Shown here in pieces: positions 1-7,889 of a stretch of 64,000 bases of DNA. The DNA lies in NCBI GenBank assembly GCA_964482085.1, contig CAYZVS010000001.1, positions 108,195 through 172,194 of the forward strand, given 5' to 3'. The notes beneath the pieces were generated by a model. It ran no database searches and was not told the DNA's origin. It saw only the letters and a program-made list of their open reading frames with translations. The translations under genes and the position numbers were made by a program. Each line of letters opens with the position of its first letter. The first letter of the stretch is position 1. This stretch comes from CAIXDN01 sp964482085 (GTDB lineage: Bacteria > Patescibacteriota > Patescibacteriia > 2-12-FULL-60-25).

Positions 1-651
1 CGTTGCCGCACTTGCGGCATCGAAGGTGACAAGGATGTCACCTGCCGGCGCTACAGGAACGCCAAACAATGGATCATCGCTTGTCGCGCCGGCTTCACGC
101 ATGGCCGTTGTTGTGACCGTCACAGGAATTGCTCCCATGTCGCTACCAATCGCCTGGATATCGACTACTCCTGCGATGCCGACCGTGACGAGTTCACCCG
201 ACGGATTGTCGAGTGCGTTGTCGAAGTCGCAGCGTACGCCGATGCGAGTCTCGCCCATTGCTGGAACAAGAATCGCGAGGCCGCTGAAGTTCATCCGACC
301 GGACGCGTCAGGGGCAACAGGGCCACTGATCGCGCTCGATGCTTCGTAGAGCGTGCAGTTCAAGACTACACGTGCAAAGTCGATCGCACGGAACGAGCCC
401 GTGATGTTGGCTTGGCCCGTGAGGGCCAATGTCGGAACGGTGGCATCAGGATCACCAGGGTCTGAAGTGAGCACGACGTCATTGACGGGAATGAGCTCCC
501 CGCCGGCAACACCACCACTTGAACCCGAGGATGCGATGTCCGCGGTGAGTGCCGCGTTGGTGGAACTCACCGACGTAGACGGTTCGGAATTGCAGGCCGC
601 CAATAGTGCGACGCTGGTCATGATGTAAAAGAACGCAGAAACTCGGACCAT
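1..651 (-). CDS. secreted lipoprotein, C-terminus off the window edge (partial)
   Basis: An open frame of 217 codons runs from an ATG at 651 to the window edge without a stop. The start is set by a GGAGG six bases upstream. The first 20 residues form a lipoprotein signal with the lipobox LAAC (Cys about residue 20), so the mature protein should be lipid-anchored. What follows is a Ser/Thr/Gly/Ala-rich linker and then a low-complexity, probably beta-sheet region with two Cys. I recognise no family. The high G+C and strong ribosome site match the orphan gene class of this window. The reading is firm; the function is unknown. Confidence 0.7.
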   Translation of the reverse strand, partial: MVRVSAFFYIMTSVALLAACNSEPSTSVSSTNAALTADIASSGSSGGVAGGELIPVNDVVLTSDPGDPDATVPTLALTGQANITGSFRAIDFARVVLNCTLYEASSAISGPVAPDASGRMNFSGLAILVPAMGETRIGVRCDFDNALDNPSGELVTVGIAGVVDIQAIGSDMGAIPVTVTTTAMREAGATSDDPLFGVPVAPAGDILVTFDAASAAT

Positions 652-887
652 TTTTTCCTCCGTAACGATTGATGGGACCCCTTGGGGTTCCGACATTCTT
701 GTCAGAAACCCGAGAGGACCCAGGAAACCGTAAGGGAGGCGGCTTCCTGGGCAGAATCTCTCCTTGCCTTGGGGGGGGGTTAAGGCTCGGAGAGCGGAGT
801 TTTGGGTTGCAAGGGTGTGAGACCTTACTTATAAAATATTACACCTTTCAGGCGTTTACGCAACTCGCGTAAGCAACTAAATGAGTG
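652..887 (-). other. gene-free leader with hairpins and a G9/C9 tract
   Basis: No gene is visible between the two minus-strand lipoprotein/membrane genes. Read on the minus strand it holds a TTACGC/GCGTAA hairpin, an AACCCC/GGGGTCC hairpin close to the start of the next gene, and an uninterrupted run of nine C (nine G at 771-779 on the plus strand). It is most simply the 5' leader of the gene ending at 1. Confidence 0.4.
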
Positions 888-929
888 CAGGAACCTGCTC
901 GATTCGCGTGAGCGAAGAACAGGTTCCTG
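888..929 (-). terminator. hairpin after the 934-1866 gene
   Basis: Arms CAGGAACCTG (888-897) and CAGGTTCCTG (920-929) pair perfectly just past the stop of the upstream minus-strand gene. A second small hairpin, GGCTCA/TGAGCC (931-945), overlaps that stop. There is no U run, so it may stabilise or process the message rather than terminate it alone. Confidence 0.45.
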
Positions 930-933
930 TGGC

Positions 934-1866
934 TCAGAATGAGCCAGAGAGGGTGAGCGTCGCGTGATCGGTGGAAACCGACGGCGTGACGAGAACACCC
1001 GTTGTAAGGAGCAGGGCTCCGGTAGCCGCACTTGCGATACCGAGTCCGATGAAGACGAACTGCAGGATCTCGAGCGCCGCGCCTTCGCCACAGATACTGC
1101 GGACATTGGCAGGCGTCTCGCTCGTGCATGCGTTGCCGGTAGGCGTAAGGCCCATACGGTAGGTGCGGTAGGCGGTATCGTTGTTGAGATCGTTGACCCG
1201 TACCCAGATCGCAATGTCGGCGAGCACGAATGCAGCTCCCAGACCGATGAGACTCCAGCCGACCCACTCGTTGTTGGTTGCCTGAGTGGCTGTGATTGGT
1301 GTTCGTGCGTGATCTTCAGAACTCACACTGGTGGTGTTCGTCTCATCCTCGTCGACGTGAGTCGCTGAGGTAGAGAGGGGATCGGCTGCGATGTGAACGC
1401 AGTCCGTGAGATCAGGTGCCGCCGCTCGCGCGAGGCTCGTGATCTCCTCCGCGGAAGGTGCGAGGGAAATATGCGCGCTATAGTGACCGATGATGCGTTG
1501 CTGACGTCGATCGAAGTAGTGAAGCTCGACGACGAGCTCTTGGTCGGTGTCCGTGTTAGCGCGGTGCATGATCCCAAACACGACGGAGCCCGTGTCCATC
1601 ATCTGCGAGATTGCGTCGAGACACGCGATGTTGGTCGATGAGCAGTCGTGCGTGAGCACCATCTGCATCAGAGAGACGTCTCTCTCGGAAACGTGACAGC
1701 CTTGCGCCGTCAGCGCTTCACGGAGAGCCAACGTGAGATCACGAGCCGGCGCGTCATCGCCTTCCAGCGAGTTGATGCCGAGAACGATGACGGACTGTGC
1801 GGACGCGGTCGCGGGAAGCGCGATGAGGAACAGAACGAACAGGAACGTTACGTTTCGAATGAGCAT
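934..1866 (-). CDS. secreted/membrane protein resembling myxobacterial PEGA-type N-terminal domains
   Basis: The start is the ATG at 1866, seven bases after a GGAGGTGA; an ATG five codons upstream lacks such a site. The 310-residue product has a signal peptide (residues 1-24, ending ASAQ). A soluble domain follows at about 25-150, with paired cysteines in a C...ACLDAIS pattern and a VVFGIM segment. A Thr/Ser linker comes next, then two hydrophobic helices near 205-222 and 262-290. The N-terminal pattern (short beta strand, Cys, CL..I, then a 'level/gene dose' beta segment) is like the domain preceding PEGA repeats in many Myxococcota outer-membrane proteins. No PEGA repeat is seen. The assignment is by eye and tentative. 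Confidence 0.65.
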   Translation of the reverse strand: MLIRNVTFLFVLFLIALPATASAQSVIVLGINSLEGDDAPARDLTLALREALTAQGCHVSERDVSLMQMVLTHDCSSTNIACLDAISQMMDTGSVVFGIMHRANTDTDQELVVELHYFDRRQQRIIGHYSAHISLAPSAEEITSLARAAAPDLTDCVHIAADPLSTSATHVDEDETNTTSVSSEDHARTPITATQATNNEWVGWSLIGLGAAFVLADIAIWVRVNDLNNDTAYRTYRMGLTPTGNACTSETPANVRSICGEGAALEILQFVFIGLGIASAATGALLLTTGVLVTPSVSTDHATLTLSGSF

Positions 1867-2027
1867 GATACTCACCTCCATCTGCGATTCACGATCTTTG
1901 CCACCGTGGCAGGATCATGAATCTGAGAGGAGCCTCCTACCTTCGGTTTCACCCGAAAGGAAGAAGCGGTAGAGAAAAGATCAGAATACTGGTGTGTCTC
2001 GGACGTGTAGGAGGCATACGTTGCGTA

Positions 2028-2315
2028 CTACGCGTCGAGGTGAAGCGAGGCGGAAACGAGCTGTGTCTCAACCGGTAGGCATCGAGCATGCTCGCAGTGT
2101 TGAACGACAATGTTGGTCAATCGTGACGCATCGTTGCATGAGGCGTCTGTTTCCTGACCAACGGATTCCGTATATCCGATGAATTCATCGGCTGTCCGCT
2201 CAGCAAAATCCGTTTCCAGGATAAAGCCGGTGGACTCGCCGACGTCGACTTGAAAAGTGTAGAGCACCGAGATGTCCATGTCTGCCGCTTGGCGACATTC
2301 CAGCCAATCGAGCAC
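2028..2315 (-). CDS. possible small orphan protein
   Basis: A 95-codon GTG-started frame, or about 83 codons from an internal ATG, follows the 2338-3135 gene. The translation is acidic, non-repetitive and looks more protein-like than the overlapping frames, which are Ser/Arg-rich. No clear Shine-Dalgarno precedes either start, unlike its neighbours. It may be real and translated by coupling, or it may be chance. Confidence 0.35.
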   Translation of the reverse strand: MLDWLECRQAADMDISVLYTFQVDVGESTGFILETDFAERTADEFIGYTESVGQETDASCNDASRLTNIVVQHCEHARCLPVETQLVSASLHLDA

Positions 2316-2337
2316 GCAGACATGCGAGAGTACAGAG

Positions 2338-3135
2338 CTACTTCTTGGGCGAGCCCAGATGCTCGCGGACGAAGCGCGTGGCGGCCTCGAGCTCTTTGAA
2401 GCTCGAAACCTTCACGAACTGCTTGGAGCCGTGAACGGGGCCGCTCATCGGACGACCGTTCTCGTCCTTGCGATCCGAGAACGGGAATGTCTCGAGACCG
2501 AGGTTGGCACGGAACGTGCCGATGAAGAAGAGGCTGAAGGCCTCCGAGTACTGCACGCCCCAGTTGTAGCCGGAGACGTACGCACCCTGCAGACCGCCGT
2601 CCTTGGTGACGAACGGGATGCCGTCGATGAGGGTGAAGTTCTTGCGCATGGCGTCCAGCGTTCTGCTGGCCGCACGTACGCGCTCGATGGGGTCGTGTGC
2701 CAGTGCGCGGAAGGCATGCAATTGGTCGAGGAAGGCGTCGTGATTGACGCCCGCTTCTTCACAGATGCTGGCCGCGAGCCACCACGTGGTTTCCGAATCT
2801 GCGTCGAGATCGGCGCCTTCTCGTCGAACCTGCTCGACGGCGGACTCGGTGTAGGCCGCATGGAGCGTGGACGCGAGCTTCTGCTTGTTACGCGGGATCA
2901 TGTCCAGCGCACAGGCGAGGCCCGCATCGAAGCCGAGCCCGACCTCGAGCATGCTCGGCATGCGCGAGACGAGCGAGAGCTCGCCGTCGACGTACCCGGG
3001 CCAGCAACCGTGATCGGCGATGCGCGGGATGGCCTGGCGGACGTGATCGCGCATGAAGTCGAGATCGGTGACCGTGAAACGATTCACGCCGTCGATCATG
3101 AGAATGAAAAGATCAGTTGCGACCAGTTGATTCAT
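2338..3135 (-). CDS. unrecognised cytoplasmic protein
   Basis: 265 residues from an ATG preceded by GGAGGTTCC with no other spacer, the ribosome-site form that recurs through this window's orphan genes. There is no signal peptide or membrane segment. The protein is mixed helix/strand, with Trp/Tyr-rich stretches (TTWWLAAS near 118, SGYNWGVQYSEAF near 190). I do not recognise a family. Codon choice is G+C-rich (CTC, GAG, TCG), unlike the conserved genes. It sits between two other orphan genes on the same strand, and its leader carries a CTCGC/GCGAG hairpin. Confidence 0.75.
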   Translation of the reverse strand: MNQLVATDLFILMIDGVNRFTVTDLDFMRDHVRQAIPRIADHGCWPGYVDGELSLVSRMPSMLEVGLGFDAGLACALDMIPRNKQKLASTLHAAYTESAVEQVRREGADLDADSETTWWLAASICEEAGVNHDAFLDQLHAFRALAHDPIERVRAASRTLDAMRKNFTLIDGIPFVTKDGGLQGAYVSGYNWGVQYSEAFSLFFIGTFRANLGLETFPFSDRKDENGRPMSGPVHGSKQFVKVSSFKELEAATRFVREHLGSPKK

Positions 3136-3246
3136 GGAACCTCCACCTTGGAATTCCGACCTCTCGCGATATGCGAGCTTAGTCAGAAGTCCGAGAAGAG
3201 TCCCCTGAGAAGTTTTTGTTTGGTGCAGGGGTACACCGTTGATATT

Positions 3247-3687
3247 TCAGTACATCTCGTCGTGGAATGTGACGGGCGGCTTGCGCTCAGTTGAGCGGAT
3301 GACGCTGGCGAGCGCTTCGCTACGACGCGCGAGGCGATCGTCGAAGTTCTCGCAGTCCTTCCATGCAAGGCGCGCCTTGCGGATGAAGTGCACGGCCGAT
3401 GCGAAGAAACCGAGGCCAAAGAGCGTGATGCTGCTCTCGAGCAGAGCGTCCGGCGTGCGCGGGGCGATCACGGTGATCGCGTTGAAGCACAGGCCGGAAC
3501 CGGTTGCGAACATCACGAGGGCGAGGAGCAGAGCGAGAACCACGTCGTCGAGCTTACGCGAACGCAGCGTGACGAGCTTGAGGTTGCGCACCGCGGGCTT
3601 GGCCTCGACGACAGGTCGCGAGACCTTGCGGTTGCGACGGGTGTCGAGGTGAATGAGAGCGGGACGACGATCGTAGGGGTTGAACAA
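3247..3687 (-). CDS. two-helix membrane protein, unrecognised
   Basis: The frame is open from an ATG at 3750, but that ATG lies inside a leader hairpin. A TTG at 3687 has GGAGG eight bases upstream, so I start there (146 residues). A basic N-terminal half (RRPALIHLDTRRNRK) is followed by two hydrophobic helices (about 48-70 and 79-100) and a charged C-terminal tail. It is probably an inner-membrane protein with both ends in the cytoplasm. No family is recognised. It is transcribed from the promoter at 3971-4000 through a long hairpin-rich leader. Confidence 0.65.
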   Translation of the reverse strand: MFNPYDRRPALIHLDTRRNRKVSRPVVEAKPAVRNLKLVTLRSRKLDDVVLALLLALVMFATGSGLCFNAITVIAPRTPDALLESSITLFGLGFFASAVHFIRKARLAWKDCENFDDRLARRSEALASVIRSTERKPPVTFHDEMY

Positions 3688-3709
3688 GTGTGTTGCCTCC
3701 GGCTTAGGT

Positions 3710-3764
3710 CCATCACGAGATTGTGATGGAACCAAGAGGAGGTCCGACACGAGAAGCGTGTCGG
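3710..3764 (-). promoter_or_regulatory. two leader hairpins before the 3687 start
   Basis: CCATCAC/GTGATGG (3710-3729) and CCGACACG/CGTGTCGG (3744-3764) are perfect stems with 5-6 nt loops. They lie directly upstream of the ribosome site of the two-helix membrane protein and are candidates for translational or stability control. Confidence 0.45.
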
Positions 3765-3785
3765 GACCTGTCAGGGAAGGAACGT

Positions 3786-3959
3786 TCAGTTGAACGCGAT
3801 GTCGAGCTTGGCCTTGAATAAAACGAAGAGCTCTCGCATTTCTCTGTCTCCAACTTTCTTTTCAGCCACGACAAAATGATCCCGGACAGACGAAAAACTG
3901 CGAGTTTTTCGCAGTCTTACGTCTTTCGTTGTGAAATGGCGACCAAATTCCGTTCCCAT
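3786..3959 (-). CDS. possible short leader ORF
   Basis: A 57-codon frame begins a few bases after the predicted transcription start of the promoter at 3971-4000, so it would be nearly leaderless. It spans the terminator-like hairpin at 3892-3915. Its last 17 codons can also start independently at an ATG with GGAGA upstream. The product is basic and helical with no recognised family. It could be a regulatory leader peptide or simply untranslated leader. Confidence 0.25.
   Translation of the reverse strand: MGTEFGRHFTTKDVRLRKTRSFSSVRDHFVVAEKKVGDREMRELFVLFKAKLDIAFN
3892..3915 (-). terminator. attenuator-like hairpin in leader
   Basis: On the minus strand ACTGCGA, a five-base loop and TCGCAGT are followed by four T. 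It lies between the promoter (3971-4000) and the first convincing start codon (3687), where a read-through terminator would act as an attenuator. Confidence 0.45.
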
Positions 3960-3970
3960 CCTGACGAAAT

Positions 3971-4000
3971 AATATATCATATATACGTCATCTTTGTCAA
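3971..4000 (-). promoter_or_regulatory. sigma-70-type promoter
   Basis: A perfect -35 TTGACA and -10 TATATT are separated by 18 bases, in an A+T-rich gap between divergent transcription units. It should drive the orphan gene at 3247-3687 and perhaps those beyond. Confidence 0.6.
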
Positions 4001-4021
4001 GCTATTGAGACATTTTTATTG

Positions 4022-4033
4022 GCTAATATTAGC
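4022..4033. promoter_or_regulatory. GCTAATATTAGC palindrome, candidate operator
   Basis: A perfect 12-bp palindrome in the divergent gap upstream of the sugar kinase. The same word is at 49128-49139, and the variant GCTAATCTTAGC is at 23851-23862. Between here and the kinase lie GCTAAGGTTAGC (4094-4105) and GCTAA half-sites at 4111, 4121 and 4140. Confidence 0.5.
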
Positions 4034-4093
4034 GATAATTATTGCGCTTTGTTGAATAAGACTTAACAAGAAAACTGTCAAAGCCTAAACAGA

Positions 4094-4105
4094 GCTAAGG
4101 TTAGC
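4094..4105. promoter_or_regulatory. GCTAA-GG-TTAGC palindrome, candidate operator
   Basis: Second copy of the inverted repeat, with arms GCTAA/TTAGC. It is 48 bp before the kinase start and is followed by three GCTAA half-sites. Confidence 0.45.
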
Positions 4106-4153
4106 GAATGGCTAAAACAAGCTAAAAACTATAGAGGGTGCTAAAATAAGCAT

Positions 4154-5125
4154 ATGCCTCGGTTTGATGTGATTACCATTGGCTCGGCGACGCAGGATGT
4201 TTTTGTGAAAAGCCGTGGTTGGAAAGAACGGCCCGACGGACAAGCTCCGGACGGGATTGATGCTTGTATTCCCTTAGGTTCCAAGCTCGGAATTGATGAT
4301 TTGGTGTTTGCGACGGGTGGCGGCGCCACCAATGCCGCCGTTTCTTTTTCCCGATTTGGACTTAAGACAGCTTGTTTCTCACGCGTAGGAAAAGATGAGA
4401 CGGGTGACAGTATTGTCAGACAATTAAAAGAGGAGCGTATTGATACGGGGGGCATTCAACATGATGGACAAAAACGAACGGCATATTCAATTATTCTTAT
4501 CTCTGGAGAAGGTTATCGAGGAATTTTGACGCATCGCGGAGCCGCTCAACATATTGATGCAAAAAAATTTCCATGGCATCGGAGTGGTCGCGTGGTGAAT
4601 CGACCTTATACAGCAAAATGGATTTATGTGACCTCGCTCGGTGGAGATTTGAAAGCGATCAAACATATTTTTGATCATGCTAAACAGATGAGGGCGCGTG
4701 TTGCATGGAATCCAGGGAATGGAGAATTGGAACATGGGAGGAAAAAATTACTTCCATTCCTAAAAGCGACTGATATTTTGTTATTAAATCGAGAAGAAGC
4801 GGCAATGCTCACGCATATTGCGCCACGTTTTCTTGATCAAGCGATGGTGAAGCTCGGAGACTTGCCGCGACAAGCACTCGTTATTACCGATGGAAGCAAG
4901 GGCGCGCATGTCCGAGCGCATGGAGCCACATTGTATGCACCGGCCCTTAAAGGGAAGCGCGTGAACACAACCGGTGCCGGAGATGCGTTTGGAAGTGCGT
5001 TTGTTGGTGCTATCGCCAAAGGATATTATCTAGACGATGCACTCCGCTGCGGAATGCTGAATGCGCACGGTGTTGTGACGAACATGGGTGCAAAAGCTGG
5101 TATCTTAAAGAAATTTCCACTCTAG
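4154..5125 (+). CDS. PfkB-family carbohydrate/nucleoside kinase
   Basis: 323 residues, the usual size for ribokinase-family kinases. The N-terminal signature GGGATNAAVSFSRFG (about 55-69) and the C-terminal signature with its catalytic Asp, NTTGAGDAFGSAF (about 271-283), are both intact, so it should transfer phosphate from ATP to a sugar or nucleoside hydroxyl. The substrate cannot be told from sequence. The start is an ATG without a Shine-Dalgarno, as for other conserved genes here. It ends one base before the transporter gene, so the two are probably co-transcribed and may act on the same imported compound. The upstream gap carries GCTAA repeats that may regulate it. Confidence 0.85.
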   Translation: MPRFDVITIGSATQDVFVKSRGWKERPDGQAPDGIDACIPLGSKLGIDDLVFATGGGATNAAVSFSRFGLKTACFSRVGKDETGDSIVRQLKEERIDTGGIQHDGQKRTAYSIILISGEGYRGILTHRGAAQHIDAKKFPWHRSGRVVNRPYTAKWIYVTSLGGDLKAIKHIFDHAKQMRARVAWNPGNGELEHGRKKLLPFLKATDILLLNREEAAMLTHIAPRFLDQAMVKLGDLPRQALVITDGSKGAHVRAHGATLYAPALKGKRVNTTGAGDAFGSAFVGAIAKGYYLDDALRCGMLNAHGVVTNMGAKAGILKKFPL

Positions 5126-5126
5126 C

Positions 5127-6071
5127 ATGCTCAATCTCAATAACCTGAAACGGCTGCTTATCGAGAATCAGATCTTGGTTATCCTGCTCGGTATTATCTT
5201 GGGACTCGTCTTCCCGGGAAAACTTACAGCATTGAACACCTACTCGACACAATTGTTGATCTTGGTCTTTTTCTTTTCCAGCTTAAGACTCTCGCTTGGC
5301 GAGGTTGTTTCTTATGCAAAGGACTGGCGGATGTTGATCGCGACATCCGTTTACATGTTGATCGTGATACCGTTTGTTTTGTGGTTTCCAACTTCTTTTA
5401 TTTCTAGCGAGTGGTCGGTTGCCCTTTTGATTCTTGGTGCCGTGCCAACGGGAATGACGATTGCGCTCATGGCAGAATTTTTTGGTGGAAAAACTTCCCT
5501 CGCTCTCGTGATTACAACCGTCACTTCTTTGCTCGCGCCATTTACGATTCCGTTAGTCACAAAAATTGCCGTTGGTCAGAGCGTCGACATAAACGCGCTT
5601 CAAATGTTTTGGTCATTGTTCCTGACAATCGTCGCTCCTTTTATTTTAGCAATGTTAGTGAAGCGCGCTGTTCCAAAACAAATCATTAAGTATGATGGCT
5701 TGTGGCGTAATCTTTCCATTATCGCATTTGGGATCCTGATAACCGGAATTGTTGCTAGCACGCAGAGCGGCGGTGGAATCACGTTTACGATGCGCGATGC
5801 CTGGATGATGGTCGTCTCGATGGCGTTACTCGGATTCATGACTTGGGTCGCTTATTACATCGTGTGGTGGAGGCCAAAGGCGGATCGAATGACGATCGCG
5901 CTTTGCATGCTATATCTCAACAATACACTCGCTTTGTTTGTTGGAGAACGCTTTTTCAGAGATTTAGGCGTTGTTCCCAAGCAAGTTTTGCTTCTCTTGG
6001 TTGTGAATGCGCTTCTTCCGGTTCTTAAGTTAACCGCGATACGCGTTTTGGGAACGCCAAAGAAGAAATAG
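5127..6071 (+). CDS. BASS-type (bile acid:sodium symporter-like) transporter
   Basis: 314 residues with about nine to ten hydrophobic helices. The central segment GAVPTGMTIALMAEFFGGK followed by a conserved TTVTSLLAPFTIPL stretch matches the substrate-binding crossover region of the bile-acid:Na+ symporter/arsenite-permease-like superfamily. It is an inner-membrane carrier; its substrate is unknown and 'bile acid' is a family name only. It starts directly after the kinase stop and is followed at 18 bp by the dehydrogenase, so the three probably form one operon. Confidence 0.75.
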   Translation: MLNLNNLKRLLIENQILVILLGIILGLVFPGKLTALNTYSTQLLILVFFFSSLRLSLGEVVSYAKDWRMLIATSVYMLIVIPFVLWFPTSFISSEWSVALLILGAVPTGMTIALMAEFFGGKTSLALVITTVTSLLAPFTIPLVTKIAVGQSVDINALQMFWSLFLTIVAPFILAMLVKRAVPKQIIKYDGLWRNLSIIAFGILITGIVASTQSGGGITFTMRDAWMMVVSMALLGFMTWVAYYIVWWRPKADRMTIALCMLYLNNTLALFVGERFFRDLGVVPKQVLLLLVVNALLPVLKLTAIRVLGTPKKK

Positions 6072-6088
6072 TGTAAGATACGCAGTAT

Positions 6089-7072
6089 ATGCTACGTATT
6101 TTTGTTACGCGCCCATTTGCAGACGCAGGAATCAAGATGCTGAAAGCCAAGAAGTATCAGGTTGATATTTATGAAAAAGATGAGGTGATTCCGCGTTCCG
6201 TGCTCATAAAGCGCGTGAAAGGCTGTGACGGGCTACTTCCTCTTTTAACCGATAAGATTGATGGAGAAGTGATGGATGCGGCAGGTCCACAGCTAAAGGT
6301 CATCGCAAACTATGCTGTTGGCTTTGATAATATCGATTTGAAAGCGGCCAAGATCCGGAATATCACAGTGACGAATACGCCGTCGGAAGCGGTGAATCGC
6401 TCGGTTGCAGAACATGCCTTTGCGCTGATCCTTGCGCTTGCGCATCGCATTCCGGAATCCGATTTATATGCGCGTGCTGGAAAATACAAAGGCTGGTCAC
6501 CAAATAATCTTATTGGTACCGATATTGAAGGAAAGACAATTGGTGTTGTAGGACTTGGAAGAATCGGCATGTCGCTCGCAAAGAAAGCCGTGGATGGTTT
6601 TGGAATGAAATGCGTTTATGCCGATATGCGACGGAATACAGATTTTGAAAAAGAGTTTGGTGCAAAGCAATTACCGTTAGAAAAACTTCTTCAGGTTTCC
6701 GATTTTGTTTCTCTGCATGTTCCCCTGCTTCCATCGACAAAACATCTGATCTCTACGGAAGAATTTGCGTTGATGAAGAAAACTGCGTTTTTGATTAATA
6801 CATCACGCGGTCCGGTGGTTGATGAGAAGGCTCTGTTACGCGCACTCCGTACAAAACGGATTGCGGGTGCAGCGCTCGATGTGTTTGAGTGTGAACCTGC
6901 TATTGATTGCGATTTAACGGATAAACTCGAGTTAAAACAGTTCTCGAATGTCGTTTTGACGCCGCACACCGCGAGCGCGACGATCGAGGCGAGGCAAGCG
7001 ATGTCTCAAGTTGCTGCAGAAAATCTCATCGCAGTACTCTCCGGCAAAGCGCCGATCAATCCGGCCCGATAA
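6089..7072 (+). CDS. D-isomer-specific 2-hydroxyacid dehydrogenase
   Basis: 327 residues, typical for this NAD-dependent family (glyoxylate/hydroxypyruvate reductase, D-lactate dehydrogenase). The Rossmann motif GLGRIG is near 150. The signature NTSRGPVVDE near 236 includes the catalytic Arg, a Glu follows in DVFECEP, and the catalytic His is in TPHTAS near 293. It reduces a 2-keto acid or oxidises a D-2-hydroxy acid in the cytoplasm; the exact substrate is open. Its stop codon lies inside the left end of the inverted-repeat element at 7070-7156. Confidence 0.9.
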   Translation: MLRIFVTRPFADAGIKMLKAKKYQVDIYEKDEVIPRSVLIKRVKGCDGLLPLLTDKIDGEVMDAAGPQLKVIANYAVGFDNIDLKAAKIRNITVTNTPSEAVNRSVAEHAFALILALAHRIPESDLYARAGKYKGWSPNNLIGTDIEGKTIGVVGLGRIGMSLAKKAVDGFGMKCVYADMRRNTDFEKEFGAKQLPLEKLLQVSDFVSLHVPLLPSTKHLISTEEFALMKKTAFLINTSRGPVVDEKALLRALRTKRIAGAALDVFECEPAIDCDLTDKLELKQFSNVVLTPHTASATIEARQAMSQVAAENLIAVLSGKAPINPAR

Positions 7073-7156
7073 CCCCTCTATATCTCCCCTCCTGCGAAGG
7101 GAGACTTTCCGATTCAGAGCCACTCCTTCGTAGAAGGGAGGGACAGGGGTGGGTTA
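7070..7156. repeat. MITE-like inverted repeat element, copy 1
   Basis: An 87-bp element with ends TAACCC and GGGTTA and internal complementary CTCC..GCGAAGGGAG segments, so the whole unit can fold on itself. A close relative lies at 39121-39204. It overlaps the TAA stop of the dehydrogenase, as if it supplied the stop codon. It has no coding capacity, so it is likely a small non-autonomous mobile or REP-type repeat. Confidence 0.7.
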
Positions 7157-7169
7157 TCAGTAATGAAGA

Positions 7170-7207
7170 AGCGCCCCGGTCCAGAATTGGACGGGGCGCT
7201 TTTTTTT
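7170..7207. terminator. intrinsic terminator
   Basis: AGCGCCCCG-GTCCA pairs with TGGAC-GGGGCGCT and is followed by eight T on the plus strand. It closes the kinase-transporter-dehydrogenase run, and could also serve the minus-strand gene that ends at 7227. Confidence 0.85.
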
Positions 7208-7226
7208 CTATCGACCGTCTGCGAGC

Positions 7227-7625
7227 TCAGGTGGCTACAGCAGGCATGGTCGATTCCGCAGGAGATTTGATCAGTGGACGCAGCGAGGCCGTGATGTCCG
7301 GGATTCCCATGAACGGAAAACATCGGAACGATCTCCCAAGGATGATCTCACACTTGCCGAGCCAACCATTTGGAAGGGCATCGACCTTGAGTCGCATGCC
7401 GAGACGATTCTTTGCTGTATCGAGTCGCTCGGGAAAGAGGTCGACGCTCTTGTTACCGAGGCGTGCTTGGAAGCGTACGTCCTCGAGAGAGACCCGGGCG
7501 TTGCCCATCGGCTTACAGAGCCAGAACGAGAGCGAGATGAAGCCGTGCTTGGGATCGCCGTTGGCCACTTCGTAGTGGCCGGAGAGGAGCTCAAAAATTT
7601 CCTGCGTACGATTGCTTGATGACAA
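7227..7625 (-). CDS. orphan protein, PilZ-like size, unrecognised
   Basis: 132 residues from a TTG start with GGAGGTGTCC directly upstream. It has no signal or membrane segment. The sequence suggests a compact beta-rich domain (FISLSFWLCKP, VSLEDVRFQARLG, LGMRLKVDAL). The layout loosely recalls PilZ-type domains, but the RxxxR and D/NxSxxG motifs are not visible, so I do not assign it. It shares G+C-rich codons and the ribosome-site style with the other orphans, and lies alone between two terminators. Confidence 0.65.
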   Translation of the reverse strand: MSSSNRTQEIFELLSGHYEVANGDPKHGFISLSFWLCKPMGNARVSLEDVRFQARLGNKSVDLFPERLDTAKNRLGMRLKVDALPNGWLGKCEIILGRSFRCFPFMGIPDITASLRPLIKSPAESTMPAVAT

Positions 7626-7682
7626 AGGACACCTCCGAGGCGGAGTGAAACATAATATTGATTATTTGTAAAGGGTTCTTGG

Positions 7683-7717
7683 ATATAAAATATCGCCCAA
7701 GTGGGCGATATTTTATA
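7683..7717. terminator. perfect hairpin after tRNA-Ala
   Basis: A 17-bp perfect inverted repeat with a two-base centre, A+T-rich outside and GCCCA/TGGGC inside. It abuts the 3' end of the minus-strand tRNA and should end its transcript. Confidence 0.7.
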
Positions 7718-7794
7718 TGGTGGACCGTGTCGGATTCGAACCGACGACCCCTGCCTTGCAAAGGCAGTGCTCTAGCCAACTGAGCTAACGGCCC
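7718..7794 (-). tRNA. trnA: tRNA-Ala (TGC)
   Basis: A full cloverleaf reads on the minus strand. Acceptor GGGCCGT pairs with ACGGTCC, the D-arm contains AGCTCAGTTGGC, the anticodon stem CTGCC/GGCAG carries loop TTTGCAA (anticodon TGC), and the T-loop is TTCGAAT. The CCA is encoded (7718-7720). Confidence 0.95.
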
Positions 7795-7850
7795 GTGGAA
7801 TCCAGCGGGCGAATCTTGCCAAAAAACCCAGAGAAAGGCAAGTGCAAGAA

Positions 7851-7879
7851 AAGCGGCCCGACATGATGTCGGGCCGCTT
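7851..7879. terminator. bidirectional terminator
   Basis: AAGCGGCCCGACAT and ATGTCGGGCCGCTT pair perfectly, with T-rich sequence on both sides. It lies after the lipoprotein gene on the minus strand. Confidence 0.8.
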
Positions 7880-7889
7880 TTTCATTTCT

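Noticed and set aside
2272..3294. 340-codon plus-strand frame opposite 2338-3135
   Set aside because: The minus-strand gene has a perfect ribosome site and ordinary composition; the plus frame reads as mirrored codons.
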